In this document: positions 55,701-64,000 of the stretch, one piece after another
Numbering within the stretch: position 1 is the first letter of the stretch
Layout of the letters: the number at the start of each line of letters is the position of its first letter
Assembly: GCA_913774665.1 (NCBI GenBank)
Contig: CAJYHN010000002.1
Span: forward strand, 124,001-188,000
Length of the DNA: 64,000 bases
Source: an uncultured Microbacterium sp.
GTDB lineage: Bacteria; Actinomycetota; Actinomycetes; Actinomycetales; Microbacteriaceae
Reading direction: 5' to 3'
Position numbers and translations under genes: made by a program
Notes under the pieces: model-generated
Databases searched by the model: none
What the model was told of the DNA's origin: nothing
Seen by the model: only the letters and a program-made list of their open reading frames with translations

Positions 55701-56614
55701 GATCCGAGCTCCGGCTCGTCATCGCGCAGGCCTCGGAACCAGTCGCTCGCGTTCATCGCTCCCTTTCCGGCGGGCTGCACGGTGTCGAGGCGCAGCGGCG
55801 TGGTGCCCGTGCCGACGACGACGTCTTTTCCGGATGCCGTGACCCGGCCCGGCGGCAGCGGCGGCGCGTCGGAGGGGGCGGCGCGGAGCACCTTGAAACG
55901 CGCTCCGCCGAAGGTCGTGTGCGCGCCGGGTTCGGGCGTCACCCCGGCGATCTGGTGCAGGAGGGTCTCGGCATCCCGGGTCAGATCGAGGGCACCGTCG
56001 TCGAGAGTGAGCTTGGGGGCGAGGGTCGGTTCGCCCTGCTGCGCCGTCGCGACCGCGGAGCCGTCGGCGATGCCGTCGACCACGCGCGCCACCAGCGGAG
56101 CACCGATCTCGGCGAGGTCCTCCAGGACCGTGGCCGAGGTCGCCCCGGCGGGCACCTCGTAGCGCTCCTCGGCGAACACGTCCCCGGCGTCGAGCGCGGC
56201 GACGAGCTGGAACACGCTCGCGCCCGTGACCGCATCGCCGGCGATGAGCGCACGCTGAACGGGAGCCGCACCGCGCCAGCGCGGGAGCAGCGAGAAGTGC
56301 AGGTTGATCCAGCCGTGCGCGGGCGTCGAAAGCAACGGCTCGCGCACGAGTCCGCCGTAGGCGACGATCACCCCGAGGTCGGGCTCGAGCTCCGCGATGC
56401 GGGCGGTCACCTCGGCGTTGAGACGGTCAGCCTTGATGACCGGGATGCCGAGTTCGTCGGCGACCTGCGCGACCGGTGAGGGCGTCAGGACGCGCTTGCG
56501 TCCCAGCGGCGCGTCGCTCCGGGTGATGACGGCAACGATCTCGTGCGGACCTGCCGCCAGAGCGCGGAGCGACGGAGCGGCGACGGCGGGTGTGCCGGCG
56601 AAGACGAGGCGCAT
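55697..56614 (-). CDS. fmt: Methionyl-tRNA formyltransferase
   Basis: 305 aa. Formylates initiator Met-tRNA using 10-formyl-THF. LVFAGTPAVAAPSLRAL at the start; the signature HFSLLPRWRGAAPVQRAL with catalytic Asn region (INLHFS) and GASVFQLVAALDAGDV. The C-terminal tRNA-binding domain is present. ATG 56614, 43 bases after priA. Confidence 0.96.
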   Translation of the reverse strand: MRLVFAGTPAVAAPSLRALAAGPHEIVAVITRSDAPLGRKRVLTPSPVAQVADELGIPVIKADRLNAEVTARIAELEPDLGVIVAYGGLVREPLLSTPAHGWINLHFSLLPRWRGAAPVQRALIAGDAVTGASVFQLVAALDAGDVFAEERYEVPAGATSATVLEDLAEIGAPLVARVVDGIADGSAVATAQQGEPTLAPKLTLDDGALDLTRDAETLLHQIAGVTPEPGAHTTFGGARFKVLRAAPSDAPPLPPGRVTASGKDVVVGTGTTPLRLDTVQPAGKGAMNASDWFRGLRDDEPELGS

Positions 56615-56657
56615 GGGTCTCCTCAGACTCGGGGAAGCGGACGGGTGCGTGACCCGG

Positions 56658-58640
56658 TCACAGGTCGGGCTCGGGGATGTCGAGGCGGACTCTGAGCGTA
56701 CTGCGCGGCCTGGGGCCGCGATCCTTACGCGCCTTGCGCGCGCGAAGGGCGTCGGCGATGACCCCGGCGCGCAGGGCCTCGGCCACGGCGCGACCGTGCG
56801 CGTAGTCGAAGCGCACCAGGGCGCGCGAGGTGGAGGTGTCGGGGTCCGTCGACGTGTCGACGGGTCCGAGGATCGCCATCGGGTCGAGATCGGGCACGCT
56901 GTCCCGCAACGACTCCAGCAGGGCATCGACGCTCCGGGTGTGTCCGTCGACACGGGCGACGCGCACCGCCGGAGGCATTCGGAGCGGCGCGCGATCGACG
57001 AGTTCGGCTCGGGCGTAGGCGGGCTGGGTCCAGGTCGCGAGAGCGCGCGCGACGGGACCCGCGACGCCCACGAGGTGGACCGGGGCGCCCGGGGCCGCGA
57101 GGGCGGCGGCGTTCGACCACCAGCGCAAGCAGTGCTCGCCGATGCGGAGGGCCTCGTTCTGCAGCATCCGGTCGCCGTCGAGCAGGATCACGGCGCGGTA
57201 TCCGCCCCGGGCGAGAGGTTCGGCGCCCCGGGTGGCGATCACGAGCGCGGGGACGCCGTCGACCTCGGCGACGGGATGGGTGCCGTCGGCGACGATCACG
57301 CGCGTGTTCGGGAACGCACGGCCGAGCTCGTCGGCCGTGCGCTCGCTTCCCGACGACGCCATGCGGAGTTTGGTCGACGAGCAGTGGCCGCAGGCCCAGG
57401 CGTGGGCGCTGCGGCCGCACCAGGCGCAGACGGGCGTCGCGCCGGGGCGAGCCGCTCGGAGGGGGCCGGCGCAGTGCGGGCAGCGCGCGGGTCGACGGCA
57501 GTCGGCGCACACGAGCGAGGGGGCGTACCCCGGGCGGGCGACCTGCACGAGCACGGGGCCGTGCTGCAGGGCCTCGCGCGCCGCCGCGAACGCGGACGAC
57601 GGCACGCGGGACTGTCGCTGCTCGCCCTCGCGTGTGGCGCTCAGCACCACACGGGGGCTCGGTCGCCGCGTCTGCGGGATGTCGCGGACGTACCCGACGT
57701 CGACCAGACGCTGCACGTCGGTCGTCCGCGTGTGCCCCGCGAAGAGCAGGGCGGAGCCCTCGATCTCTTGGCGGACGAGCGCGGCGTCGCGCGCGTGCAC
57801 GCCCGGGGCGAGGGGTTCGGCGAGCAGGGTGTCGCCGTCGTCCCAGATCGCGACGAGACCGGTGTCGTGTGCGGGAGCGTAGACACCCGATCGGCGTCCG
57901 ACGACGATGCAGGGCACCGGCGCGAGGGTGCGCAGGTACTGGGCGTAGCGCGCGGGACCGGACTGGTCGGAGTCATCGCGCACGATGGCATCCGGGCTCA
58001 CGAGCTCGCCCAGCGCGGCGAGGAGCTGCGCCTGGTCGCGGTAATCGGGAACCACGAGCACGGCGCTGCGCCCGCGGGCGAGGGTGCGCACCGCGGCGGC
58101 GGCGAGGAGGTCGGCCCATGCGCCGCGCGGAAGTTCGGCGTGCGGGTGGGGCGGGGCGTCGAGGGCGATCCGCTCCCCCGCGTCGAGGGCGGCGGCGAGA
58201 CCCGCGTAGGGGGCCAGCAGGGCGGCGGCCCGTTCGAACGCCGCCGGGACGACCTCGTGCGCCGTGGGCGCGGGGGCCGCAGCCCAGGCCTTCTCGGCGC
58301 GCACCATGCGCTTGGGGACCGCCAGGCGCAGCACGTCGCTCACCGATCCCGCGGCTCGATCAGCGACCCGGCGCGCGAGGGTGTAGAGGCGTTCGGGCAG
58401 CACCGGCATGGGAGAGACGACCGCCTCCACCGCCGACAGCGGGCGTTCGGTGCCGTCATCGGGCACGACCTCGATGACGAAGGCGTCCATCATGCGACCG
58501 GCTGAGCGCAGCGGCACCTTCACCCGCACGCCCGGTGCGATGTCGGCGACGAGCGGATGCGGAACGGCATAGTCGAACAGCCGATCGAGCTGCGGGACGG
58601 GCGACTCGAGCTGCACGCGCGCCACACGCCGCTCGCTCAC
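56658..58640 (-). CDS. priA: Primosomal protein N' (PriA), helicase motifs absent
   Basis: 660 aa. Restarts stalled forks by binding D-loops. The N-terminal DNA-binding domain starts ARVQLESPVPQLDRLFDYAVP. Eight zinc-binding cysteines occur as CADC-CPHC-CAWC-CGHC at about residues 380-420. The Walker A GVTGSGKTE and DEEH boxes of E. coli PriA are not there (the DEEH position reads WDDGD), as known for actinobacterial PriA. It should recognise structure and load partners without unwinding. 61 bases after metK. Confidence 0.93.
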   Translation of the reverse strand: MSERRVARVQLESPVPQLDRLFDYAVPHPLVADIAPGVRVKVPLRSAGRMMDAFVIEVVPDDGTERPLSAVEAVVSPMPVLPERLYTLARRVADRAAGSVSDVLRLAVPKRMVRAEKAWAAAPAPTAHEVVPAAFERAAALLAPYAGLAAALDAGERIALDAPPHPHAELPRGAWADLLAAAAVRTLARGRSAVLVVPDYRDQAQLLAALGELVSPDAIVRDDSDQSGPARYAQYLRTLAPVPCIVVGRRSGVYAPAHDTGLVAIWDDGDTLLAEPLAPGVHARDAALVRQEIEGSALLFAGHTRTTDVQRLVDVGYVRDIPQTRRPSPRVVLSATREGEQRQSRVPSSAFAAAREALQHGPVLVQVARPGYAPSLVCADCRRPARCPHCAGPLRAARPGATPVCAWCGRSAHAWACGHCSSTKLRMASSGSERTADELGRAFPNTRVIVADGTHPVAEVDGVPALVIATRGAEPLARGGYRAVILLDGDRMLQNEALRIGEHCLRWWSNAAALAAPGAPVHLVGVAGPVARALATWTQPAYARAELVDRAPLRMPPAVRVARVDGHTRSVDALLESLRDSVPDLDPMAILGPVDTSTDPDTSTSRALVRFDYAHGRAVAEALRAGVIADALRARKARKDRGPRPRSTLRVRLDIPEPDL

Positions 58641-58701
58641 GTGATCCTCCCCCGGGTGCGGTGGCCGTCAGCGGTGCCGGGACGCACTCCCCCACGCACT
58701 C

Positions 58702-59895
58702 TCAGAGCCCGGCAGCGGTACGCAGATCCTCGACGCGGTCGGTGCGCTCCCAGGTGAAGTCGGGCAGCTCTCGGCCGAAGTGGCCGTAGGTCGCCGTCTG
58801 CGCGTAGATCGGGCGCAGCAGATCGAGCTGGTCGACGATCGCGGCCGGGCGCAGGTCGAACACGTCGCGGATGGCCTTGACGATCACGTCGTCGGCCACG
58901 TGCGCGGTGCCGAACGACTCGACGTACAGGCCGACCGGGTTGGCCTTGCCGATCGCGTAGGCGATCTGCACCTCGAGGCGGTCCGCGAGACCCGCGGCCA
59001 CGGCGTTCTTCGCCACCCAGCGCATGGCATAGGCGGCCGAGCGGTCGACCTTGGACGGGTCCTTGCCGCTGAATGCGCCGCCGCCGTGCCGCGAGGCCCC
59101 GCCGTAGGTGTCGATGATGATCTTGCGGCCGGTGAGGCCGGCGTCGCCCTTGGGGCCGCCGATGACGAAGGGGCCGGCCGGGTTGATGTAGTACTTCACC
59201 TCGGGCAGCTCGAGCCCCGTCTCGGCGAGCACCGGGTCGATGACCGCGGCCTGCACCTCGGCGCGCAGGTCTTCTTGCGAGATGTCGGGGTGGTGCTGCG
59301 TCGACAGCACGACGGAGTCCACCGTGCGGGGAACGTGACCCTCGTAGCCGAGCGTGACCTGGGTCTTGCCGTCCGGACGCAGGAACGGCAGCGAGCCGTC
59401 CTTGCGCACGGATGCCAGCCGTTCGGCGATGCGGTGAGCGGTCCAGGCGGCCATGGGCATGAGCTGGGGCGTCTCGTTGGTCGCGAAACCGAACATGATG
59501 CCCTGGTCGCCGGCGCCCTGCAGGTCGCGGGGATCGACCGAGCCGCGCTCGCGCTGCTCGAACGCCTTGTTGACGCCCGCGGCGATGTCGGACGACTGCG
59601 CGCCGATCGACACGCTCACGCCGCACGACTCGCCGTCGAAACCGGTGTCGCTGGAGGTATAGCCGATGCGGTTTACCACGTCGCGCACGATCGCCGGGAT
59701 CTCGACGTAGGCGCGGGTGGAGACCTCGCCGGCGACGTGCACGAGACCCGTGGTGACCAGCGTCTCGACGGCCACGCGACCGGTGGGGTCGTCGGTGAGG
59801 ATCGCGTCGAGGATGCTGTCGGAGATCTGGTCGCAGATCTTGTCGGGGTGTCCTTCGGTCACGGACTCGGACGTGAACAGGCGCAGGTCGGTCAA
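58702..59895 (-). CDS. metK: S-adenosylmethionine synthase
   Basis: 397 aa. Makes SAM from ATP and methionine. Signatures [32 protein letters not shown] and [19 protein letters not shown] are complete. TTG 59895 ([12 protein letters not shown]) is preferred: GGAG lies seven bases before it and it matches the family N-terminus; an ATG at 59934 would add 13 unlikely residues. First gene of metK-priA-fmt-rsmB. Confidence 0.96.
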   Translation of the reverse strand: MTDLRLFTSESVTEGHPDKICDQISDSILDAILTDDPTGRVAVETLVTTGLVHVAGEVSTRAYVEIPAIVRDVVNRIGYTSSDTGFDGESCGVSVSIGAQSSDIAAGVNKAFEQRERGSVDPRDLQGAGDQGIMFGFATNETPQLMPMAAWTAHRIAERLASVRKDGSLPFLRPDGKTQVTLGYEGHVPRTVDSVVLSTQHHPDISQEDLRAEVQAAVIDPVLAETGLELPEVKYYINPAGPFVIGGPKGDAGLTGRKIIIDTYGGASRHGGGAFSGKDPSKVDRSAAYAMRWVAKNAVAAGLADRLEVQIAYAIGKANPVGLYVESFGTAHVADDVIVKAIRDVFDLRPAAIVDQLDLLRPIYAQTATYGHFGRELPDFTWERTDRVEDLRTAAGL

Positions 59896-59936
59896 GACGA
59901 CTCCGGGAGGATCGAGGGCTGGGGACGGGCACAAGT

Positions 59937-59969
59937 ATGCCCCGGGCGGCGATGGGTCGCCCGGGGCAT
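59937..59969 (-). terminator. 12-bp stem hairpin between rpoZ and metK
   Basis: ATGCCCCGGGCG pairs with CGCCCGGGGCAT around a nine-base loop. It would end the carB-pyrF-gmk-rpoZ transcript or sit in the metK leader. Confidence 0.7.
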
Positions 59970-60011
59970 CGTCACATCTGTGAACAGATCACGACATGAG
60001 TCGGCTGTGGA

Positions 60012-60266
60012 TTACTCCGCAGCCTTGAGGCGCAGCTTGTCCTCGTGGATCTCGTGCAGCGCGATGGTGAGGGGCTTGTCCTCGACGGTGGAGTCGACCA
60101 GCGGTCCCACGTTGTCGAAGAGGTTTCCCTCGTGCAGGTCGGAGTAGTAGTCGTTGATCTGGCGCGCGCGCTTGGACGCGTAGATCACGAGCTGGTACTT
60201 CGAGTCGACCTTGTCGAGCAGAGCGTCGATGGGCGGGTCGATGATGCCCTTGTCACGTCCGGCCAT
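60012..60266 (-). CDS. rpoZ: RNA polymerase omega subunit
   Basis: 84 aa. [30 protein letters not shown] is the omega signature; the acidic middle and [15 protein letters not shown] tail are typical of actinobacteria. Stabilises the beta' subunit. ATG 60266 follows AGGAGG. Confidence 0.96.
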   Translation of the reverse strand: MAGRDKGIIDPPIDALLDKVDSKYQLVIYASKRARQINDYYSDLHEGNLFDNVGPLVDSTVEDKPLTIALHEIHEDKLRLKAAE

Positions 60267-60389
60267 GGGGAACCTCCTGGTTCGGCGGGATGGGGTGGAT
60301 GCGGCGCTCGAGCGCCGAAGCATCCTCTTATTCTAGCCGACGCCGGCGCGGCCTGTGCCGAGGGGCGTCGGATGGGTCGGGGTCACGCG

Positions 60390-60456
60390 GTTCGGGGCGG
60401 ATTCCGTACCTCGGGGCGAGAGAATTCCGCCCCGAGGTGCACCTCGCGCCCCGAAC
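60390..60456 (-). repeat. 67-bp palindromic element, copy B
   Basis: Minus-strand reading starts GTTCGGGGCG and ends CCGCCCCGAAC. Blocks at positions 1-10, 21-30, 39-45 and 51-67 agree with copy A (29675-29741). It lies just after the gmk stop, as copy A lies just after a gene stop. Confidence 0.7.
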
Positions 60457-60464
60457 GGGGAAGG

Positions 60465-61370
60465 TCAGTGCTGCGCCGCAGCCAGCGCCACGACCTGCGC
60501 GGCCGCGTGAGCCACTTCGTCGTTTACGACGCGGTAGTCGAACTCGTTCTGTGCGGCGAGCTCGACGCGGGCCGTGCGCAGGCGTCGCGCGCGCTCCTCG
60601 GCATCCTCGGTCCCCCGCCCGACCAAGCGTTGGACGAGTTCGTCCCAGCTCGGCGGCAGCAGGAACACCAGGGTCGCCGACGGGTCGGCCGCGCGCACCT
60701 GCCGGGCGCCCTGCAGGTCGATCTCGAGCAGGGCCGTGCCCCCCTCGGCCAGGACGCGCTCGATGGGCGCTCGCGGGGTGCCGTAGCGGTTCTTGTTGTG
60801 CACCACGGCCCACTCCAGCAACTCCCCCGCCGCGACCAGACGGTCGAACTCGGCATCGTCGACGAAGTAGTAGTGCTCTCCCTCGACCTCTCCGGGGCGG
60901 GGCGACCGGGTCGTCGCCGACACCGAGAGGTGGATCTCGGGGTAGTTCTCTTTGATGTGGGCGGCGACCGTCCCCTTGCCGACGGCGGTGGGGCCGGCGA
61001 GCACGATGAGACGGCTGCGGTCCTCCCGCGGTCCCGGCTCCGGCCACCGCGAGTCGAGGTAGTGCCGCAGCGCGTCGCGCTGCCGCGTGCCCAGACCACC
61101 GAGGCGCTTCACCGGAGAGATCGACAGGGAGGCGAGGATGCGATCGCGCTTGCTCTCGCCGATCGCGGGGATCGCCGTGAGGAACTCGGTCACGCGCATC
61201 GCCCCGGCCGCCGACAGCGGGTCGGCGAGGCCGCGGCGCAGCAGCTCCTGCGGTGAGATCACGCGGGTCGACACGTCGCGCTTGAGCGCGGCGCGCTCGC
61301 GACGGGCCTCGACGGCGCGGCGCGAAGCGGCGGCGCGGTCGACCTCGGGCGGACGACGGGTTTCAGCCAT
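60465..61370 (-). CDS. gmk: mIHF-guanylate kinase fusion
   Basis: 301 aa with two parts. Residues ~1-110 are an actinobacterial integration host factor (mIHF): basic N-terminus, then RVTEFLTAIPAIGESKRDRILASL and KRLGGLGTRQRDALRHYL. Residues ~118-301 are guanylate kinase: LIVLAGPTAVGKGT P-loop, SATTRSPRPGEVEGEHYYFVD for GMP, and LLEIDLQGARQV. In many actinobacteria mihF and gmk are separate neighbours. One polypeptide could tie nucleoid binding to GMP phosphorylation, or be cleaved. ATG 61370 overlaps the pyrF stop by eight bases. Confidence 0.92.
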   Translation of the reverse strand: MAETRRPPEVDRAAASRRAVEARRERAALKRDVSTRVISPQELLRRGLADPLSAAGAMRVTEFLTAIPAIGESKRDRILASLSISPVKRLGGLGTRQRDALRHYLDSRWPEPGPREDRSRLIVLAGPTAVGKGTVAAHIKENYPEIHLSVSATTRSPRPGEVEGEHYYFVDDAEFDRLVAAGELLEWAVVHNKNRYGTPRAPIERVLAEGGTALLEIDLQGARQVRAADPSATLVFLLPPSWDELVQRLVGRGTEDAEERARRLRTARVELAAQNEFDYRVVNDEVAHAAAQVVALAAAQH

Positions 61371-62223
61371 GCAGGGACTCCCGGTAGAGCGCGGCGCGCT
61401 CGTCGATGCGGGCGGTGAGACGGTCGGGTCCGACCGCGAGGATGCTGCGGCTCTCGTTGGCCACGACGGCGGATGCCACGTAGCCGAACAAGCGGCGCAG
61501 GTCGGCCGGCGCGGCCCCCTGCGCGCCGAAACCGGGAGCGAGGATCGGCATGCCCGCCAGTGCCACATCGCCCAGCCCGAACGCCGCACGGTCGACGGTC
61601 GCGCCGATCACGACGCCGATCGGACCGAGCGCCCCGGGGGCGCCGATGTTGGCCTGGTTCACGTCGTGCGCCACGCGGGCGGCGACGTGCTCGTGGTCGC
61701 CCACCGCGAGGGTGTCGTCGACGATCGCGCTCTGCAGCGCACGGGCCTCGGGGTTGCTCGTCGCGGTCAGCACGAACGCGCCCTTGCCGTGGTGCACGGC
61801 CAACGCCAGCGCCTCGCGCAGCGAATCGGCACCCAGGTAGGGCGAGAGGGTCACGGCATCCGCCTCGAGAGGAGAACCGGGCTCGAGCCAGGCGTGGGCG
61901 TAGCCCTCCATGGTCGTGCCGATGTCTCCGCGCTTGGCGTCGGCGATCACCAGCAGGCCGGCATCGCGAGCGGCGGCCATCACGTCCTCGAGAGCGGCGA
62001 AGCCGCGCGAGCCGTACCGCTCGTAGAACGCCACCTGCGGCTTGACCACGCCGACCCGCCCGTGGGCGGCTTCGACCGTGCGCAGGCCGAACTCCCGCGC
62101 GCCCTCAGCCGTGGCATCCAGCCCCCACGCCGACAACAGCGCGGCGTGGGGGTCGATGCCGACGCACAGGGCGCCGTGCACGCCGAGGGCTGCGGAGAGT
62201 CGCTGACCGAACGTCTCGCTCAC
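61363..62223 (-). CDS. pyrF: Orotidine 5'-phosphate decarboxylase, type 2
   Basis: 286 aa, the longer actinobacterial form. Forms [25 protein letters not shown] and the catalytic Lys97 in [15 protein letters not shown] and APGFGAQGA follow. ATG 62223 overlaps the carB stop as ATGA. Confidence 0.95.
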   Translation of the reverse strand: MSETFGQRLSAALGVHGALCVGIDPHAALLSAWGLDATAEGAREFGLRTVEAAHGRVGVVKPQVAFYERYGSRGFAALEDVMAAARDAGLLVIADAKRGDIGTTMEGYAHAWLEPGSPLEADAVTLSPYLGADSLREALALAVHHGKGAFVLTATSNPEARALQSAIVDDTLAVGDHEHVAARVAHDVNQANIGAPGALGPIGVVIGATVDRAAFGLGDVALAGMPILAPGFGAQGAAPADLRRLFGYVASAVVANESRSILAVGPDRLTARIDERAALYRESLHG

Positions 62224-64000
62224 AGGCGTCCCGCGCGATCCGAGGCGTGCTCCTGCAGGCTGCGCACCTCGAAGCCGTTCTTCATCGCACCCAGGGCGCT
62301 CACCGCGGCACCGAGCACGGCCATCGTGGTGAACAGGGCCTTGTCGGCGGCCACCGCGGCGGCGCGGATCTCGTAGCCGTCGGCCCGCGCGGTGCCACCC
62401 GAGGGGGTGTTGACGATCATGTCGATCTCGCCGGCGTTGATGAGGTCGACCACGTTCTGCTGGTCGGACCCTTGCGTCTCGGAGTACTTCTCGACGACCT
62501 TCACCCGGATGCCGTTGCGCGCCAGGATCTCGGCGGTGCCCTCGGTCGCGAGCAAGGAGAAGCCGAGCTCCTGCAGGCGGTGGGCGGGCAGGATCACGGC
62601 GCGCTTGTCGGCGTCGGCGACCGAGATGAACACGGTTCCCGACGTCGGCATGCCGCCGTACGCGGCCTCCTGCGACTTCGCGAACGCGGTCGGGAAGTCG
62701 CGGTCGATGCCCATGACCTCACCGGTCGAGCGCATCTCGGGTCCGAGGACGCTGTCGACGGTGGCGCCGTCGGTGGTGCGGAACCGCTTGAAGGGCAGCA
62801 CGGCCTCCTTGACGGCGACCGGAGCGTCGAGCGGAACGCGCGAGCCGTCCTGCGCGGGCAGGAGCCCCTCGGCGATGAGCTCGGCGATCGTGTTGCCGGC
62901 CATGATGCGGCTGGCGGCCTTGGCCAGCGGAATGCCGAGGGCCTTCGACACGAACGGCACCGTGCGGCTCGCGCGCGGGTTCGCCTCGATGACGTAGAGC
63001 ACGCCCGCCGAGATCGCGAACTGCACGTTCAGCAGACCGCGCACGCCCACGCCCTTCGCGATGGCGAGGGTCGCCTCGCGGACGCGGTCGACTTCCGTGC
63101 GGCCGAGCGAGACCGGCGGCAGGGTGCACGACGAGTCGCCGGAGTGGATGCCGGCCTCTTCGAGGTGCTCCATGACGCCGCCGATGTACAGGTCGGTGCC
63201 GTCGTACAGGGCGTCGACGTCGAGCTCGATCGCGTCGTCGAGGAAGCGGTCCACCAGCAGCGGGAGGCCGGGGCCGATGATCGCCTGGTCGGCGACGCGC
63301 ACGAAGTAGTCGCGCAGCGCCTCCGTCGAGTAGACGATCTCCATGCCGCGCCCGCCGAGCACGAAGCTCGGGCGCACGAGCACCGGGTAGCCGATCTCCT
63401 CGGCAACGCTCACGGCGCCCTCGACGTCGATCGCGGTGCCGTTGCGCGGGGCCACGAGACCGGCGTCGTCGAGCAGGCGCGAGAACAGCTCGCGCTCCTC
63501 GGCGAGGTCGATCGCCTCGGGGCTCGTACCGAGGATCGTGTAGCCGGCCGCCTCGATGCCCTTGGCCAGGCCCAGGGGCGTCTGACCGCCGAGCTGGCAG
63601 ACCACGCCCAGGATCGTGCCCGACTGCGACTCCGCGTGCAGCACCTCGAGCACGTCCTCGAGCGTCAGCGGCTCGAAGTACAGGCGGTCACTGGTGTCGT
63701 AGTCGGTCGACACGGTCTCGGGGTTGCAGTTGACCATGACGGTCTCGTAGCCGGCGTCCGACAGGGCGAACGAGGCGTGCACGCACGAGTAGTCGAACTC
63801 GACGCCCTGACCGATGCGGTTGGGACCCGAGCCGATGATGACGACCTTCGTGCGGTCGGAGGGGGTGACCTCGGTCTCGGCGTCGTACGAGGAGTAGTGG
63901 TACGGCGTGAGGGCCGGGAACTCCCCCGCGCAGGTGTCGACCGTCTTGTAGACCGGGCGCACGTCGAGCGCGTAGCGGCTCTCGCGCACCTCGGCCTCGT
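62220..64000 (-). CDS. carB: Carbamoyl-phosphate synthase large chain, C-terminal part (5' end outside window)
   Basis: About 593 residues, the second half of CarB. Second ATP-grasp unit: [68 protein letters not shown] and [17 protein letters not shown]. The last ~130 residues are the MGS-like allosteric domain ([26 protein letters not shown]...). Makes carbamoyl phosphate for pyrimidines and arginine. The frame continues past base 64,000. Confidence 0.96.
   Translation of the reverse strand, partial: EAEVRESRYALDVRPVYKTVDTCAGEFPALTPYHYSSYDAETEVTPSDRTKVVIIGSGPNRIGQGVEFDYSCVHASFALSDAGYETVMVNCNPETVSTDYDTSDRLYFEPLTLEDVLEVLHAESQSGTILGVVCQLGGQTPLGLAKGIEAAGYTILGTSPEAIDLAEERELFSRLLDDAGLVAPRNGTAIDVEGAVSVAEEIGYPVLVRPSFVLGGRGMEIVYSTEALRDYFVRVADQAIIGPGLPLLVDRFLDDAIELDVDALYDGTDLYIGGVMEHLEEAGIHSGDSSCTLPPVSLGRTEVDRVREATLAIAKGVGVRGLLNVQFAISAGVLYVIEANPRASRTVPFVSKALGIPLAKAASRIMAGNTIAELIAEGLLPAQDGSRVPLDAPVAVKEAVLPFKRFRTTDGATVDSVLGPEMRSTGEVMGIDRDFPTAFAKSQEAAYGGMPTSGTVFISVADADKRAVILPAHRLQELGFSLLATEGTAEILARNGIRVKVVEKYSETQGSDQQNVVDLINAGEIDMIVNTPSGGTARADGYEIRAAAVAADKALFTTMAVLGAAVSALGAMKNGFEVRSLQEHASDRAGRL

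Noticed and set aside
59900-60011. SAM riboswitch before metK
   Set aside because: Only a simple 12-bp hairpin is present. No SAM-I, SAM-II or SAM-IV core could be traced in about 110 bases.

Overview
The window is high-GC actinobacterial chromosome, most likely from Microbacterium or a close relative in the Microbacteriaceae. Support comes from RbpA, an actinobacterial PriA without helicase motifs, an mIHF-guanylate kinase fusion, an ANTAR response regulator of the PdtaR type, the HGxxPAAW and Trp-associated membrane proteins inside the trp cluster, and a DUF7882-like protein. No phage, transposase, rRNA or CRISPR array was seen. The genus call is inference from gene content and style, not from a database search.

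Layout. 1-11,241 is core-like: the end of a Ski2-type helicase, lnt, rbpA, a GDPD/SPFH/NfeD operon, an SDR plus S9 peptidase pair, and small membrane and metabolic genes. 11,258-25,947 is an accessory stretch in patches: a MarR regulator with a 5'-truncated FAD monooxygenase, an MFS exporter, an Lsr2-like fragment, a two-gene operon of small Microbacteriaceae proteins, a CYP152-type P450 peroxygenase, a stress-type SDR, a sugar ABC importer (two permeases and a lipoprotein), a miniature binding lipoprotein coupled to a CDF-like transporter, and a five-gene minus-strand cluster (DUF4303, HEAT-like, M15 peptidase, unknown, XRE) that carries frameshifts. 26,019-33,929 holds single metabolic and transport genes. 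34,090-39,739 holds polA, a thioesterase, pdtaR, tRNA-Leu(CAA) and pyk.

39,794-64,000 is one long minus-strand housekeeping block. Read in the direction of transcription it runs carB-pyrF-gmk(mIHF fusion)-rpoZ | metK-priA-fmt-rsmB | rpe | hisE-hisG-hisF-hisI-Trp membrane protein | HGxxPAAW-trpC-trpB-trpA | lgt | gltB-gltD. Many neighbours overlap by 1, 4 or 8 bases, so translation is probably coupled. The block links nucleotide, SAM, histidine, tryptophan and glutamate synthesis with translation initiation and lipoprotein maturation. trpE is not beside the trp genes and coaBC is not between rpoZ and metK, the places where I would expect them.

The most distinctive signals are: (i) a strongly recurring heptamer GGATGCC/GGCATCC, absent from two accessory stretches; (ii) a CYP152 P450 with histidine at the position that distinguishes the alkene-forming OleT; (iii) three kinds of intergenic palindromic element, including a 67-bp element present twice; (iv) a mini binding protein translationally coupled to a non-canonical CDF transporter; (v) a HEAT-like gene running by frameshift into a signal-less M15 peptidase; and (vi) apparent leaderless promoters, one of whose -10 boxes contains the upstream stop codon.
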